Shown one piece after another: positions 52,223 through 63,371 of a DNA stretch of 64,000 nucleotides (within the stretch, counting starts at the first letter, position 1; each line of letters begins with the position of its first letter). The translations under genes and the position numbers were made by a program. The DNA is from Seriola aureovittata (Eukaryota > Chordata > Actinopteri > Carangiformes > Carangidae). The stretch spans positions 6,345,212-6,409,211 of the forward strand of contig NC_079374.1 in the NCBI RefSeq assembly GCF_021018895.1, written 5' to 3'. A model generated the notes under the pieces. That model saw nothing but the letters and a program-made list of their open reading frames with translations, made no database searches and was not told where the DNA came from.

Positions 52223-55200
52223 GCAAGCATTGTTATATGCACTTATATACGTTAAACTGTGGCAGGGCAAATTAAATTTAATATTAATTCAATACTACAA
52301 ATAATAAATTGCTAGATTAGTGGGAAAACAAGTCAAATATTGTCTTGACATTTGCAAAGGCATGAGGAATTGCGATCATTTTAATGATCGTCAATCAGGC
52401 GTTTATTAATTGAAAAGTTTGATAGGGGGTTGATAGGCCGCTCATTGCTTATTTGCAGTAAAATAAAAGTTGAAAAAGCTAATTTTCTTCTAAATTTTCC
52501 AACAGAACTCCTTTTCACTGCTACATGCAGGCCACCAGTCTTGTAGTGGAACCACCAATTGCTGGAGAGTGTGGAAGGCCAAGGAAAGTTGATCAATCAC
52601 TTACACTTGGAGTCGCTGACACCCTGTCCTGCCCTCTGAAGGACTATATCAATAAACTGGACAGCTACAACATCAGTTCTTCCCTCACGTGGTACAGAGT
52701 GAGTTATGGGAAAGTCTTGTTGAATGCCATGATAACCCATCAAGTTCAGTCCAGTTGTTGTTACTCGGCCAGATCTATACAGACAATTTAACATAATCAT
52801 GGGGCATGTCAGTTTGGCAAATTAAAAATCTATATTTTACAATGAATAAGTAATCTAACATAGATTCAAGTTACCTTAATATAATTTGGTTTTTTTTCTT
52901 TTAGTACCTACTGCCACTATTTCAACTATTTCCTTTGGTTACAAATTTACTGGCTGTCTATGTTGCTAAAGAAGTCTTTTTCTTTTTACATATTGTCTTT
53001 ATTAAAAGCCTGACCTTTGTTTTTCTCTTCCTCATCTAGGGTTGTGAGCCCATAGTGGAGGGGAAAGATGAGTATAGCTACAGGGATAGGACCAAAATAT
53101 CAATTAAAAAGGTGGAAGCTCAACACAACAGCACCCACACCTGTACTCTGACCTTCACCCTCGGTGGCATCACGGGATCCGTGTCAGAGACAATTAAAGC
53201 AGAAGTCACAGGTCAGAATGGAGATAAGTGCTTGAGTGTGCAAGAGAAAGACTTTAGGCTTTAGGTTTGTCCAAAACATTGCAGAATGTGAGAATTACTT
53301 CCATCACCCTGAATTGATCACAAGCAACAGGGAGGAGCTGTAAAAAAAATAATAATAAATTAAAAAAGCTAGTAACTCTTTGATGTAATTCCATATGCTG
53401 TATATTTCCATGATTAGACAACCTCCACCTCTGTTACTGTACTGTAGTTAATGTTGGCTCTCTTTTCAGATGTGTACTCTATGGTTCCACAAGTGCATGA
53501 ACCAGCCAATGAAATAATCAAGGCACAGATGGGTGAGTCTGTAACATATTCTGAGAAATGTGGCGTTTTACAGTTTAAATGTTTATTGTTGTTTAACTTT
53601 TAAGTTTAGCTTTATAGATTAAGAGAAATGGTTGTTTTATTGTTTGTGTATGTGTTTAGGGTCCAATTTCACCAAACGGTGCCGTGTGTTTGTGCCGGGT
53701 ATCGGGGTGCACTTTATTGATGTCATTTGGTCATCCAGAGATTACATTTTCAGTACCGACCCCTCTGACCGAGTCTACACATCAGAACAACGGTCAGTAC
53801 TTATACTTATCCTTCTATTTGCTTTGTTTATCTGCTGCTTTTGGGCGACAACAATTGAATAATAAGTAAAGTTCATGGTGACACTTCTGCTCTTACCAAG
53901 CACAGTGCCATCACACTTATTTAATTACTTCTCTTTTTTCTTATCAATCTGTTCTCACCAGTTCGTCGATACAGCGTAGTCCTAAACCAGGTTTGTGGTT
54001 GGAGCGTCTGTTGACGGTTTCTGAGCTGAGGGAGGAGGATTTTCAAATCAACTACACTTGTATAGTGTTCAGTTCCCGCGGCATGCCTATGGGGTATTTT
54101 ACTCTGCTACCAGCAGGTAAGAAATAGTGATAGTGATTATCAATCACTCAGTTTCTATCACAGAAAACAATCAAAAATTTTAAAAACACCCCGATTTTTC
54201 CAGTTTTAGACATTTCAGCAATTCAAGTCCAGTGAATTAAATGGTACAAAAGGTCAGCAGTAAAAGAGGTAAGGTAAAAAAAAGTTTAGGTCACCAAAAA
54301 CTAAAAAATGAAGTCAGTGTCATAGACAGGGATTCTCACAGGGATGAAGACTGGTTAATTTGCAGTTTTCCTGAAGCGGCAGAAGTAAATGAAGCCTCGA
54401 AGGTTTAAATTTCTACAGGTTGACAAACCATCTGTCTGTACAAAGGCAGTGGTGGAGCAAACTGTGTTACTACACCCTCATTATAAGGACATTACTGTAC
54501 TGCAAGAAGTAATACTTTATGTTGCTATCAGAATGGTGAGAAAAAGGCAAGTAACAAAGGAAGACAGACTGGTTGGTCAGGGGTTCCTCCCACAGCACGA
54601 TAAATAGCCAAACCATTAGAAAAACAGAACTAGACAGTGGCTTCACATGATGAAGACCAGCACCCTAGAAATGGGTACTGAGCCCCGGCTTTGAACAGGC
54701 CCTGTGGCTACATTATTCAAGACCGCAGTATCAATAAACTCCGACCTTAACGGTTCTGCTAACGATACTGGAACAGTCGCAGTTTTTTGGGGGTTTTTCT
54801 TCCCTGCTACATAAACGTTATCTTGCATGTTTACTTCACAACTCTGCCTGCCTGCGTTTTATGTGAGTGGAGGGCAGGGCTGTTGTTCCAGACAGTGTAG
54901 CGCACACACCAACTCAAAAAGCAACAAAAGCTAATTAGCCTACCTTTAGATAGTTAACGATGGCGGAGAGAACAGTCCAAAGTGTGGTTCTACTTTACTA
55001 CAGTTGATGTAGACACAGCCCGTTGACACAAGTGTGACAAATGTTTTGTTTGTTCAAGTTTTTTTTCTTCCCCAAAAAGTATCGATAAGAGTAACATTAA
55101 GTACCGGATCGAGGAGCAGTATCAGTAAGAGTAGTACTACCATTAAAATCTTAACAATACCCATCCCTACCAGCAGTCTCCAGACTTAAACCCCATGGAG

Positions 55201-56941
55201 CTGCTTTGGGATGAACTGGTCAGAAGGTGAAAACAAAGCAGCCTGCAAGTGCAACACATAGTGGGAACTTCTGTAACAGTGTTGAAATGAACTTGATGAA
55301 AGAACAGCAAAAGTGTGTTCGGCTGCTGGATGTGTCAAAGATTTAGATTAAATTTAGTTCAACAAAAAGGTTCCATGATTCTTTGTTTTTAAAAATCTCC
55401 ATTTATTTGTTTTTTCTATGGTATAATTTCAGAAACACAGACGCACTGAATTATGCCACAGTTTAACGTATATAAGTGCATATAACCATGCTGGATACAA
55501 TGAGCTGTTCTAAAACTTTCGACCAGTAGTGTATGCACATTTGAGAGGGTGGAACCAGTGGATTTTGACACTTAACAAATTACTTAAATGAATGCCCAGT
55601 TATGAAAATTGTTGCTATCAATTTTTTGTCTATTAATCAATTAATCAGTCCTAGTAATGATAATACTCCACTGTATATACAATGACATTTAGGGAATAAA
55701 TACTTGCAAAATGAAACAAGTCAGTGAAGATAAGACTAAGCTTATTTCCTTGTACGGTGATGACCAGCAGAGGGTGTAGGTTGACACTTTTCCTCTCCAC
55801 GCAATATAGACACTTAAAGTAGAAACAAACTCATGGTGGGGACAAAGTGCCTCGATCAAACTTGCAGGTCATTTGATGCCCACTGTATGGCATGACATGG
55901 CTTTTTAAGATATTTCAAGCTTTAGTGTAGCGCCACTTGTGATAATACAAGGAGGAATGTCATTGTTTGCGAAAAATATAAACTTTTATTCACTTTTTGA
56001 CAGCTGTTTCTTTTGTAATGATTGTGTATGAGCAAGTGATTTGGCTTCTGACAGTTTGTCAGACTGATAGAAAAGCAACAGTGATATTCCCGCCCCAGAA
56101 TATTGGTCCATTTACCATTATAAATAGCAAAGACAAACTGAAAAACACAAAAAAGGAGAAATGCAAACGAAAAGACAAGCAATGCAAGCTATGATTTTAG
56201 ACGAAATCCCATTTCTTTGCATTTCACATTGTAGCTTTTGGTCATATTTCTGAATGACAACAATATTGGGCTGCAATTTATGTTGGCTTTTTTGCAATTC
56301 TATATTTCTTTAGGTTTTTATTAGCAGACAAAAGTAACACCATACCACTGCCACATACATGATTACATAGGAAACAGCTGTCAGAAAGTGAATAAAACTT
56401 TACATTTTCAAATTCCTTCTTGTATCATCACAGCTGGAGCCATTAGCTACAATAAAACGCAAAATGTCAGTTGATTATTTTCATGCCATGGATGTGTCAT
56501 AGGAGACAGCCCAGCCAGAGAAGAGCACAAAAGCCTGATTAACTTTTTTGACACTTGGACTTAGAATTAATGAAGTGTCATCTTATTATAATCCATGGTG
56601 GAGAAACTACCTAAAATTGCTTGTCTGATATGTATGGTGTTCATCTCCACAGATCCAAACATCATAGTTCCCATTGGATCCATGTTCGGTGGTGTGACGG
56701 TTCTCTTTATCATCTGTGTCATCATCTACTACCTTTTCAAGGTTGACATTGTGCTGTGGTTCAGGAGAGTATTTCCAGTCCTCTATACAAATACAGGTAA
56801 TATCCCACAAAGTGGGTATGTTATTAGTCACATGCTCTTAATTATATGCAGTATGCAATGTAATGATAATGTCAGCTCACAAAATTACTCTAACACTACA
56901 CGCGCAACACTCCAAAATGGAAAAACCCAGTGATGCTTTGA

Positions 56942-57007
<66 letters not shown>

Positions 57008-59707
57008 CAGTAACACAGTACCCACACATGCATCGCAACTTACAACACAATCTTACGATCTACCGCATGTGTCAACGGTGAGAGAAAACAAAGGAAACAA
57101 ATAAACCACAGGCCTGCACCATTTATCATTAAATGTCACTTGGTGATTATGTAACAGAAGAACCTTTTAACATTCAGCACTGTATGGTGTGGCTATCTCA
57201 TAGTGAATTTAACAGTCCTAACTGAGCAGGGAACACACAGAAAAGACTCAGCACAGCGATCTGCACTGTTGGTTTGTTTCTTGACTATGCATTATCTGAC
57301 GGAGCAGAGTGCAGATTATTTTGTTCGGCTTGTTCAACCCGCAGATGTCAGGCTGATGTCTTGTCAGGAAACACAAATAGAGCAGACCAATGAGTGAGCA
57401 CATTTTCTACTTAGTTGAAGCATCTTGTACCGACAGTCCATAGCTGTGTGGGTATAACCTGTATTTTTATCACTAATAATGCTTAACTATCTTACACATG
57501 AAGTTACATTTTAGTCTTGTTACATTTTGTATGATATAAAAAAAAAAAAAACAATGATTAAAATCATTACTCCCAAGCTTTAATCTGTACTTGCAATGTG
57601 CTTATAAGAATATAGCAGTGTGTGAAGACTTGAGACTCAACTTGTCTTAAGTAACTTCAGACTTCTGTAGAATGACTAGAGACTAGAGCTGAACAATTAA
57701 TCGATATATTATCAAAAATACAACATACCATAAATGAAGCATTGTGGCACTACAGAGATGCTCCAGCCTGCAAGTTATATTCTCCAGACATAAAGGAACA
57801 TGCTTTTTTGGTACATGACCCCACGAAAATCACTAGAGGCCTGTCCACATCCACATACCCTTAATAAGCTCTTTTTCTTGTTTTCTTGTGTCAGATTTGG
57901 ATGGGAAGCTCTATGATGCCTACGTGGCATACCCACCGCCCGGTGCCATCGGATTCACAGAGAAAGTGGAAACGTTTGCACTTCACACTCTGCCTCAAGT
58001 GTTGGAAAAGGCCTGTGACTACAAACTTTTCATAGCAGGCCGTGACTGCCAGCCAGGACAAGGTAAGTCACCAACATGGCAGAAACAGCATTGTAGTATT
58101 ATTTGCTTCATATTCAGCACCCAGACCCACAGTTAGGAGCCACTGCTTTAAATTACATTATTGGACTTAGCACACTACCAGGGCTCATCACTTATCAACA
58201 TCATTTCTAACTCCACCTTGTCTCTTGTCTCGTTTCCTCCCTGCAGCCATAGTGGACTCAGTGGAAGAGAACATACAAGCCAGTCGCCGCCTCCTTCTGC
58301 TCTACACCGCCTCAACTTTCGCCAGCAAAAGACACACAAGCAGCACTAGTAGCAATAATAACAACAACCTCTCCAAAAACATTAATAGCAAGGATAACAG
58401 CGAAAGCAAGACCGGTGACAACAGTAGCAGCAAAAGTTTTGATGGTAGCGATGAAGTCTATCCAGACACGAGGCAGCAGTTGGAGTGTGTGGCAGCAATG
58501 CACAGAGTGCTGCTGGAGGGATCGCTCAAGGTGAGTAAAAAGACATGTTAATGCATATTCTTGACATCAGATTTAAATTTTACCTCTACGAATTACTGGC
58601 TCTAGTCTAACTGTAATCGTAGGCTGCATACAATCCAGTCACACTTGATTTACTGGATTTATTTACCCAGGGCTGTGTCTGCTGGGCATGCAAATATGAA
58701 CTAGGGATGTCCCGATCCAAGTTTTTTATGGTCCAGATCCTGATCAGTGTCCTTTCAATATTGGGTATCTGTCGACACCAAGACCAATCTGATACTTATA
58801 TTTACCTAAATGCTGATTAAATATGTACCTGACACATTGAAAAAACTTGCTGTAGCCTAGTAAATCTGACACCTTATTTTTCATGAGCTTCTTGATCCAA
58901 ATAAGGTCCCGGTTCAAAAACATTATGTTTATAAGCTCAATTTATTGATATGAATGAAAGATTAACTGGGAGAGTGTCACACCTGAAACTAATCAGCTAG
59001 AGGGAGGATCACTTTGTTGGAGTTGTGGGAACTACAAAAACAAAAAACATTGCTCTGCTAATTAGAAAGAAGGATGGAAGATAACGGATCTGCTAGCACC
59101 TGAGCTCAGGACATCTCTAATATGAACTGTGTGCAAAGAGCTAACAACTTCAGCCAGAGATAACATGTCACAGCTGTGTATCTGTCAGCTTGACGTGGAG
59201 TTCTTCTGCTTCAAAGTTGCCACAAAAATTGGATAAAAAATTATTGCAGGTTTATGGATTCACTTCAGAGCCCATAGTTAATTTCCATTCAGGATGATTC
59301 AGTGATGGTTTAATTGATTTAGTTCAAATTTCAGTTGATTTGAGTTCATGGCCGAATGCTCAAAAAGGCATCCAGGTTCTAATTTGACAACTGTTTTACA
59401 GGTGGTGCTGGTCGAGTTGGAAGAGATTACCCCGGCTCAGCTCGCTCTCTTCCCAGAGTCAGTGCGTCACCTGAGGAAGAAGCAGGGAGCCGTGCGTTGG
59501 TGGAAGAACCTGAGGACGAGGCAAAGGCGGAGGACATGTATGAGGAGGAGAGAGGACGAGGAGACAGGAGAACAGGACACACAGTTGTCACCATCCCTCT
59601 CTCCTTCTTCAAAGTTTTGGAAGGAGATGAGGTATTATATGCCGGTGAGGGGCAAGAGGGCGGTCTACCCTGAGAAAACTGCCCTGTTGAACATGAAGGG
59701 GTTATGA
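49780..59707 (+). CDS. il1r1: interleukin-1 receptor type 1-like, full-length with TIR
   Basis: Eleven coding exons: 49780-49855, 51131-51383, 52506-52698, 53040-53211, 53470-53532, 53660-53792, 53962-54116, 56653-56796, 57895-58062, 58247-58530, 59402-59707 (TGA). They sum to 1947 nt, 648 aa. A signal peptide is followed by three Ig domains and a membrane helix at about residues 355-377 (PIGSMFGGVTVLFIICVIIY). The TIR domain spans about 399-628. Box 1 is YDAYVAY (403-409), box 2 is GRDCQPG (445-451), SRRLLLLYT is at 465-473, and box 3 is FWKEMRYYMP (619-628). It should bind IL-1 and signal through MyD88 with an accessory receptor. A Ser/Asn-rich stretch of about 45 residues (480-524) interrupts the TIR domain, where the human protein has a much shorter loop. 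IL1RL1/IL1RL2-type identity is not excluded; il1r1 rests on position and overall form. Confidence 0.88.
52179..52221. repeat. (GT)n microsatellite in il1r1 intron 2
   Basis: This is an uninterrupted GT run of about 21 units. The aligned intron of unit 1 lacks it. Confidence 0.92.
54380..55531 (+). mobile_element. Tc1-like relic in il1r1 intron 7, split by a second element
   Basis: A decayed transposase reading runs from about 54389 (VRKRQVTKEDRLVGQGF, then LPQHDK and PNH, like the catalytic Q-x-D-N-D-P-x-H region). It resumes after an insertion at about 55179 with SPDLNPMELLWDEL, the family C-terminal motif, and reads towards a TAG. The right end CTAAAACTTTCGACCAGTAGTGTA (55508-55531) looks like the inverted repeat of a different Tc1 family from the one at 18.5 kb. 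The left inverted repeat was not located. The relic lies in unit 2 only. Confidence 0.6.
54665..55169 (+). mobile_element. hAT-like deletion derivative nested in the Tc1 relic
   Basis: The ends are CTAGAAATGGGTACTGAG and, inverted from 55169, TAGGGATGGGTATTGTTAAG, which share the core ATGGGTA. Flanking octamers CCAGCACC (54657-54664) and CCAGCAGT (55170-55177) match at six of eight bases, suggesting a decayed 8-bp target duplication. Inside, near 54958-55040, a + strand frame gives VWFYFTTVDVDTAR then HKCDKCF. This again is the W-x-Y-F and C-x2-C wording of a BED finger, with damage. Confidence 0.6.
56943..57004. repeat. (CA)n microsatellite in il1r1 intron 8
   Basis: This is an uninterrupted CA run of about 30 units, the longest dinucleotide tract in the window. 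Confidence 0.95.
58702..59119. mobile_element. hAT-type MITE in il1r1 intron 10
   Basis: This is a 418-bp element flanked by a perfect 8-bp target duplication ATATGAAC (58694-58701 and 59120-59127). The ends are TAGGGATGTCC and, inverted, TAGAGATGTCC, matching at ten of eleven bases. The left interior continues CGATCC, wording common to a fish hAT repeat. There is no coding capacity. It occupies about half of the intron between the two last TIR exons. Confidence 0.85.
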
Positions 59708-60120
59708 TGTGTCAGCTGATGAACCAGAGAGTAGCTGGGTTCCAATGCACGTGTATGATAGTGAATACCCCTCACACACAGACAATTCAGAAATACTGTG
59801 TTGTCACCAGAAGCTGTGAGGTGCACGGTCTGAGTCAAAGTCCATAACTGCACCATGTAAGGCATGTGCTGAAGGCACAGTGACTGATCAAGAAAAGGTG
59901 GACAATGCTTTGCTCAAAAACTCGAAGACAGCAGGTCACAGCTGTGTGCTGATAATCACAGTGTCTGGGCTGTCTTCAGTTTGCCTGCACCACTATGGTA
60001 ACTGTTGACTTTCCCTGGCAGATGGAGACTGAAGAAGAAAGTGTAAAATGTAAATATGTAAAATTAAAAGTGTAAATATGGAAAAATAAATAAAGTTTAG
60101 TATCATAATAAGTTAAGAAG
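59708..60120 (+). other. il1r1: il1r1 3' UTR
   Basis: This is non-coding sequence after the TGA. AATAAATAAA at 60085-60094 provides overlapping polyadenylation signals. The expected cleavage site lies within about 30 bases after that. Confidence 0.65.
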
Positions 60121-60802
60121 TAAACTGAGTTATATTGAACACACTGCCATTTATTTACTGTTACTGAACTACAGATAAGGAACTGTAAGGAGCAACATCC
60201 GATGGAGAGGAATGTTTATAAAAATTTTTTTTTTTTTTTTAATCAAAAGTTATTTATAATGCAACAAGGCAAAACAAAGGAAGGACTGAAGGATATGCAA
60301 AAAAATTAAAAATTAAAAATTACATTGTGATTATTTTGGCAGATATTGCGATAAGTCACAATTCCAGTCACAATGGAAATTATTGCATTTCATTCTCATG
60401 TTTAGTGAAAATACCAAAACTGACATTATTTTCATTTAATGCTGAACAGTTTTAGGTCTGCAAAGGAAACGGTGAGTCGAAGGCTTTAAATTTTAGATAG
60501 ATTTTTTTTCTTTTTACACCTTACTCAAGTTTGGTTACACAATTGTTGATAAGAGGGACTTTAATGAGAACTGTTTCCTGGTGGCACCTTGACACATAAC
60601 ACAATGTTCAATCTGAGGTGTGATAGCCAGCTGCTGCAAAGTATTTCACATAAAATCTTACAGAATTTAACCCACAAAGCGAACAACAAGCAAATGTGGG
60701 TGGATATGAAAAGGATTGTTTTAGTGAAGTCATGTCTTGTGTTAAAAGGTTATAGTTTCACAGCTGTCTCATCAGTTTTAGCATCAGTTTTTGAATAGTA
60801 CC

Positions 60803-61130
60803 TAGGGCTGAATTTGCAAAAAAATGGATAAATAAAAATAGATCACATTACGATTATTTTGGCAGATATTGTGATTGCTATATGAATCACGATTTCAGTT
60901 GGAATTATCATTTTTGTTGAAAATTTGTTGGGTCTTATACCAAGCATACATATTCCTTTACATTTGGAGTATATGATTTGTAGGCCGAGGCATCTCTGTA
61001 GCAACACAACAATTTTGGTGCTAACACTGCAAAATATTTGACAGATTTTACCTTTATCCAAAAAAAAATTGCAGCTCATGTGATTTGCACTGAGCAATAT
61101 TGTAGTTTCAATTAATTGTGCAGCCCTTGC
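60803..61130. mobile_element. probable hAT-like MITE
   Basis: The left end TAGGGCTGAATTTGCA and the right end, read inverted, AAGGGCTGCACAATTAATTG share GGGCTG. The interior includes ATTACGATTATTTTGGCAGATATTG. That phrase recurs, slightly altered, at 60326-60352, so a second fragment of the family lies just upstream. No target duplication was found. Confidence 0.45.
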
Positions 61131-61432
61131 AGTATTCAAATGTAATTTCAGAATCAGAGAGTTTGGTTAGACAGGGAGACAGTTAAAAATCTGCAATGCC
61201 TTTAATAGTTAGAGGTTTTATTGCCATCAATTCACGTGCGAGATCCTCCAAAAATATTTTCTGTTTTCAGGAAGAAGGGCATCTTAAAGAAGAAGTATCT
61301 TAAAAGTCACAGAATACAAAATGTTGTGGGGTTTTTTTTGTAGTTTCTTCTTAACGTGGAAAATGGGCAGTATTTAAATTGGGACAATGTACAGCTGCCA
61401 CTTTCAGATCTGAAGCAAATGAGATGTGTTGA

Positions 61433-61642
61433 CCTATATTTGAATCTAAGCTCTTTTGTGCTGAGGGTGGATCGTTGTGGTGCATTTATACTGCAAAACT
61501 TTTCTGTTCAGTGGAAATTCTGTGCAAGGGTTCGTGGAACAGTATCAAATGCTGTGAAGACTGGAAGAAGGAAAACCCTGCAGCTCTTCAGCTTTTAGTG
61601 CAGGTAACGGTGAGCTGTCTTCAAGTCCCACAACTCAGCCTG
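61433..61642 (+). other. orphan Cys/Trp-rich open frame ending at a consensus donor
   Basis: This 70-codon frame is open from 61433 and ends in CAGCCTG followed by GTAAGTTATC, a strong donor. It contains CAEGGSLWC, SVEILCKGSWNS and KCCEDWKKENPAALQLLVQV. The composition (seven cysteines, three tryptophans) looks more like an extracellular receptor or cytokine-binding exon than random sequence. An overlapping frame just upstream reads MRCVDLYLNLSSFVLRVD, which may belong to the same exon after a frameshift. I do not recognise the family with certainty. It could be a decayed exon of an inserted gene, or chance. Confidence 0.3.
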
Positions 61643-61669
61643 GTAAGTTATCATCAACATTAAAGCTGG

Positions 61670-63295
61670 AGTGTGATCTCTCCTATATTAGCCCTTTAAG
61701 GAATTTTACTGTGTACTGTGTGATAATCTTGGTGAGTTTAAATAACGGTTTATGATTAATTTGTAGTACAGTATATGACGTTTATAGTATAATTTTCATA
61801 ATCATGGTGTCAGTGAAATTTAGTATTGGTTTCATATTGACTCAGTTGTTTTTATAGAAATGTTCCTACTGATCATCTCTTATAATGTCATATAATATCC
61901 TGATTTTATTTTTGTGCTCTTTGGTACCTCATACTAGATTTACAAACCCGCTTAGGTCTCAAAATTCATTTGATAAAACCTCGAAGATATTTTTTCATAG
62001 TTCAGCAGTTTCATTATAGAGGGATTGAGATGTCTCTGTGATAAGATATTCTCAGTGGCTTCAAGGTGCTTTGTGGGGTACCACTTTAAAGTAAGGCATA
62101 GTTAAGGATATCTGAGGGCATTATCCATAAAAATATATAAAGGCAAACAAAACTTTCATAGTATCCTGTCCAATATTATTTTAGCACACAATCGTTTCTC
62201 AGCAATTACAAATGAATCCAAAAAAATGTTTGGTTACCAGGTTTAAAGTGCATATTAGGAGAAAGATCGCTTTGACAGGGGAGTAACTGAGGCAGTAAAC
62301 CCTTATTAGCATCAATCACAGCTGATATAGTGACATGTACATCTAAAGCTTATTCATTACAAATTTAGCCATTGTTTTGTTAGTCCTTTTATTTATAAGG
62401 ACTTGTGAATCATATATATTAATGCTTTTGTAACCCAGACTGTTTACAGACAACATGCGCTTTTTAATATGGACATCATTGTATTTTTTAATTTTCAATT
62501 AATGTGCGTGTTGTTTATATTTATAAAATTCACTGTATGTGTATTTTTTCCATTTATGAAAAAAATGAGAAAAAGAGTGTGTTGCAAATTCACCTAAAAA
62601 TTTTCTGATATGTTACATTAGTCGATGGACATTCTTACTTGTTAACCATTAAAAAGGTTGTACACTTTCAAATACTTAATTTGCTATCCACTAGCACCGA
62701 AAAACCCATTACTGTGTGTGCATGTTCGCTTATATCTGCTTAAGGATATTACTGTCAATGCAATCCTTTTGTTAAAAAAAAAAAAGCACTGTACAAATTA
62801 TAATTTCTCCAGGCCATATTAATTTTCTACAGGATACAACATAAATATATGAGTAAAACAGGGTCCCAACTGCAGTATCTATACTGCCAATTTAGATCAA
62901 AAGTACTGTTATCAGTGATAAAGTGAGTTGAATCAGTTATTAAGATAGTGAGAGAGATAGTGGTAGATAAAGATTAAGCTAGGTCCAAAGAGATAAGACA
63001 AATAAGAGAGCTGGATACAGAGACAGCTTCTTTAAATGTCTGACCTTTTCCAAATAAGCACCCAATCGGTGGAACTTCCTAGGACTTCACGGAGTGTTTC
63101 AGCCCTGCCTTCTATGTGTCAACTGGGTTTTCTCCCACTTCCCCATACTCTGGAGTCTGTTCAAGTCAGAGATCTGTCAGGAAATGTGTCAAGAAGCCTT
63201 ATTTATTGCCGAGAGTCGGTGCAGCGAGAGAACATGAGCCATGACTGAGAAATCACACAGGGCTTTAATGAAATGTAACCTGTTAAATCCCACAG
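61670..63295 (+). other. intergenic, upstream of the last receptor gene
   Basis: AT-rich sequence with no recognised coding. It probably holds the promoter and any non-coding exon of the receptor starting at 63296, because the ATG directly follows an acceptor. No specific element can be assigned. Confidence 0.5.
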
Positions 63296-63371
63296 ATGAG
63301 AACCATGGCAGTGACAGGATGGGTCTATTTGTTGACTGTACTATTGTATCTGAGATTTTCTGTGGCGCACG
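63296..63371 (+). CDS. signal-peptide exon of a further IL-1 receptor family gene (partial)
   Basis: The ATG follows the acceptor TCCCACAG directly. The exon reads a hydrophobic signal sequence (GWVYLLTVLLYLRFSVAH) and ends in phase 1 at a GTGAGT donor. Its length (76 nt) and phase equal those of the signal exons at 32908 and 49780. By the vertebrate gene order the gene could be IL1RL1/IL1RL2-like or IL18R1. No second exon is visible before the window ends, so the identity rests on position and exon form only. Confidence 0.55.

Larger units (their letters stand above)
37262..55786 (+). repeat. tandem segmental duplication, unit 2
   Basis: Unit 2 aligns in order with unit 1 (29665-37261): flank at 37262-38660, Tc1 relic at 48215-48832, UTR and exons 1-7 at 49230-54116, and intron 7 up to GGTTGACA at 55786. 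Receptor exons 8-11 lie beyond this point and are single copy. Unit 2 carries about 9.3 kb (38.69-47.93 kb) with no counterpart in unit 1. Confidence 0.85.
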
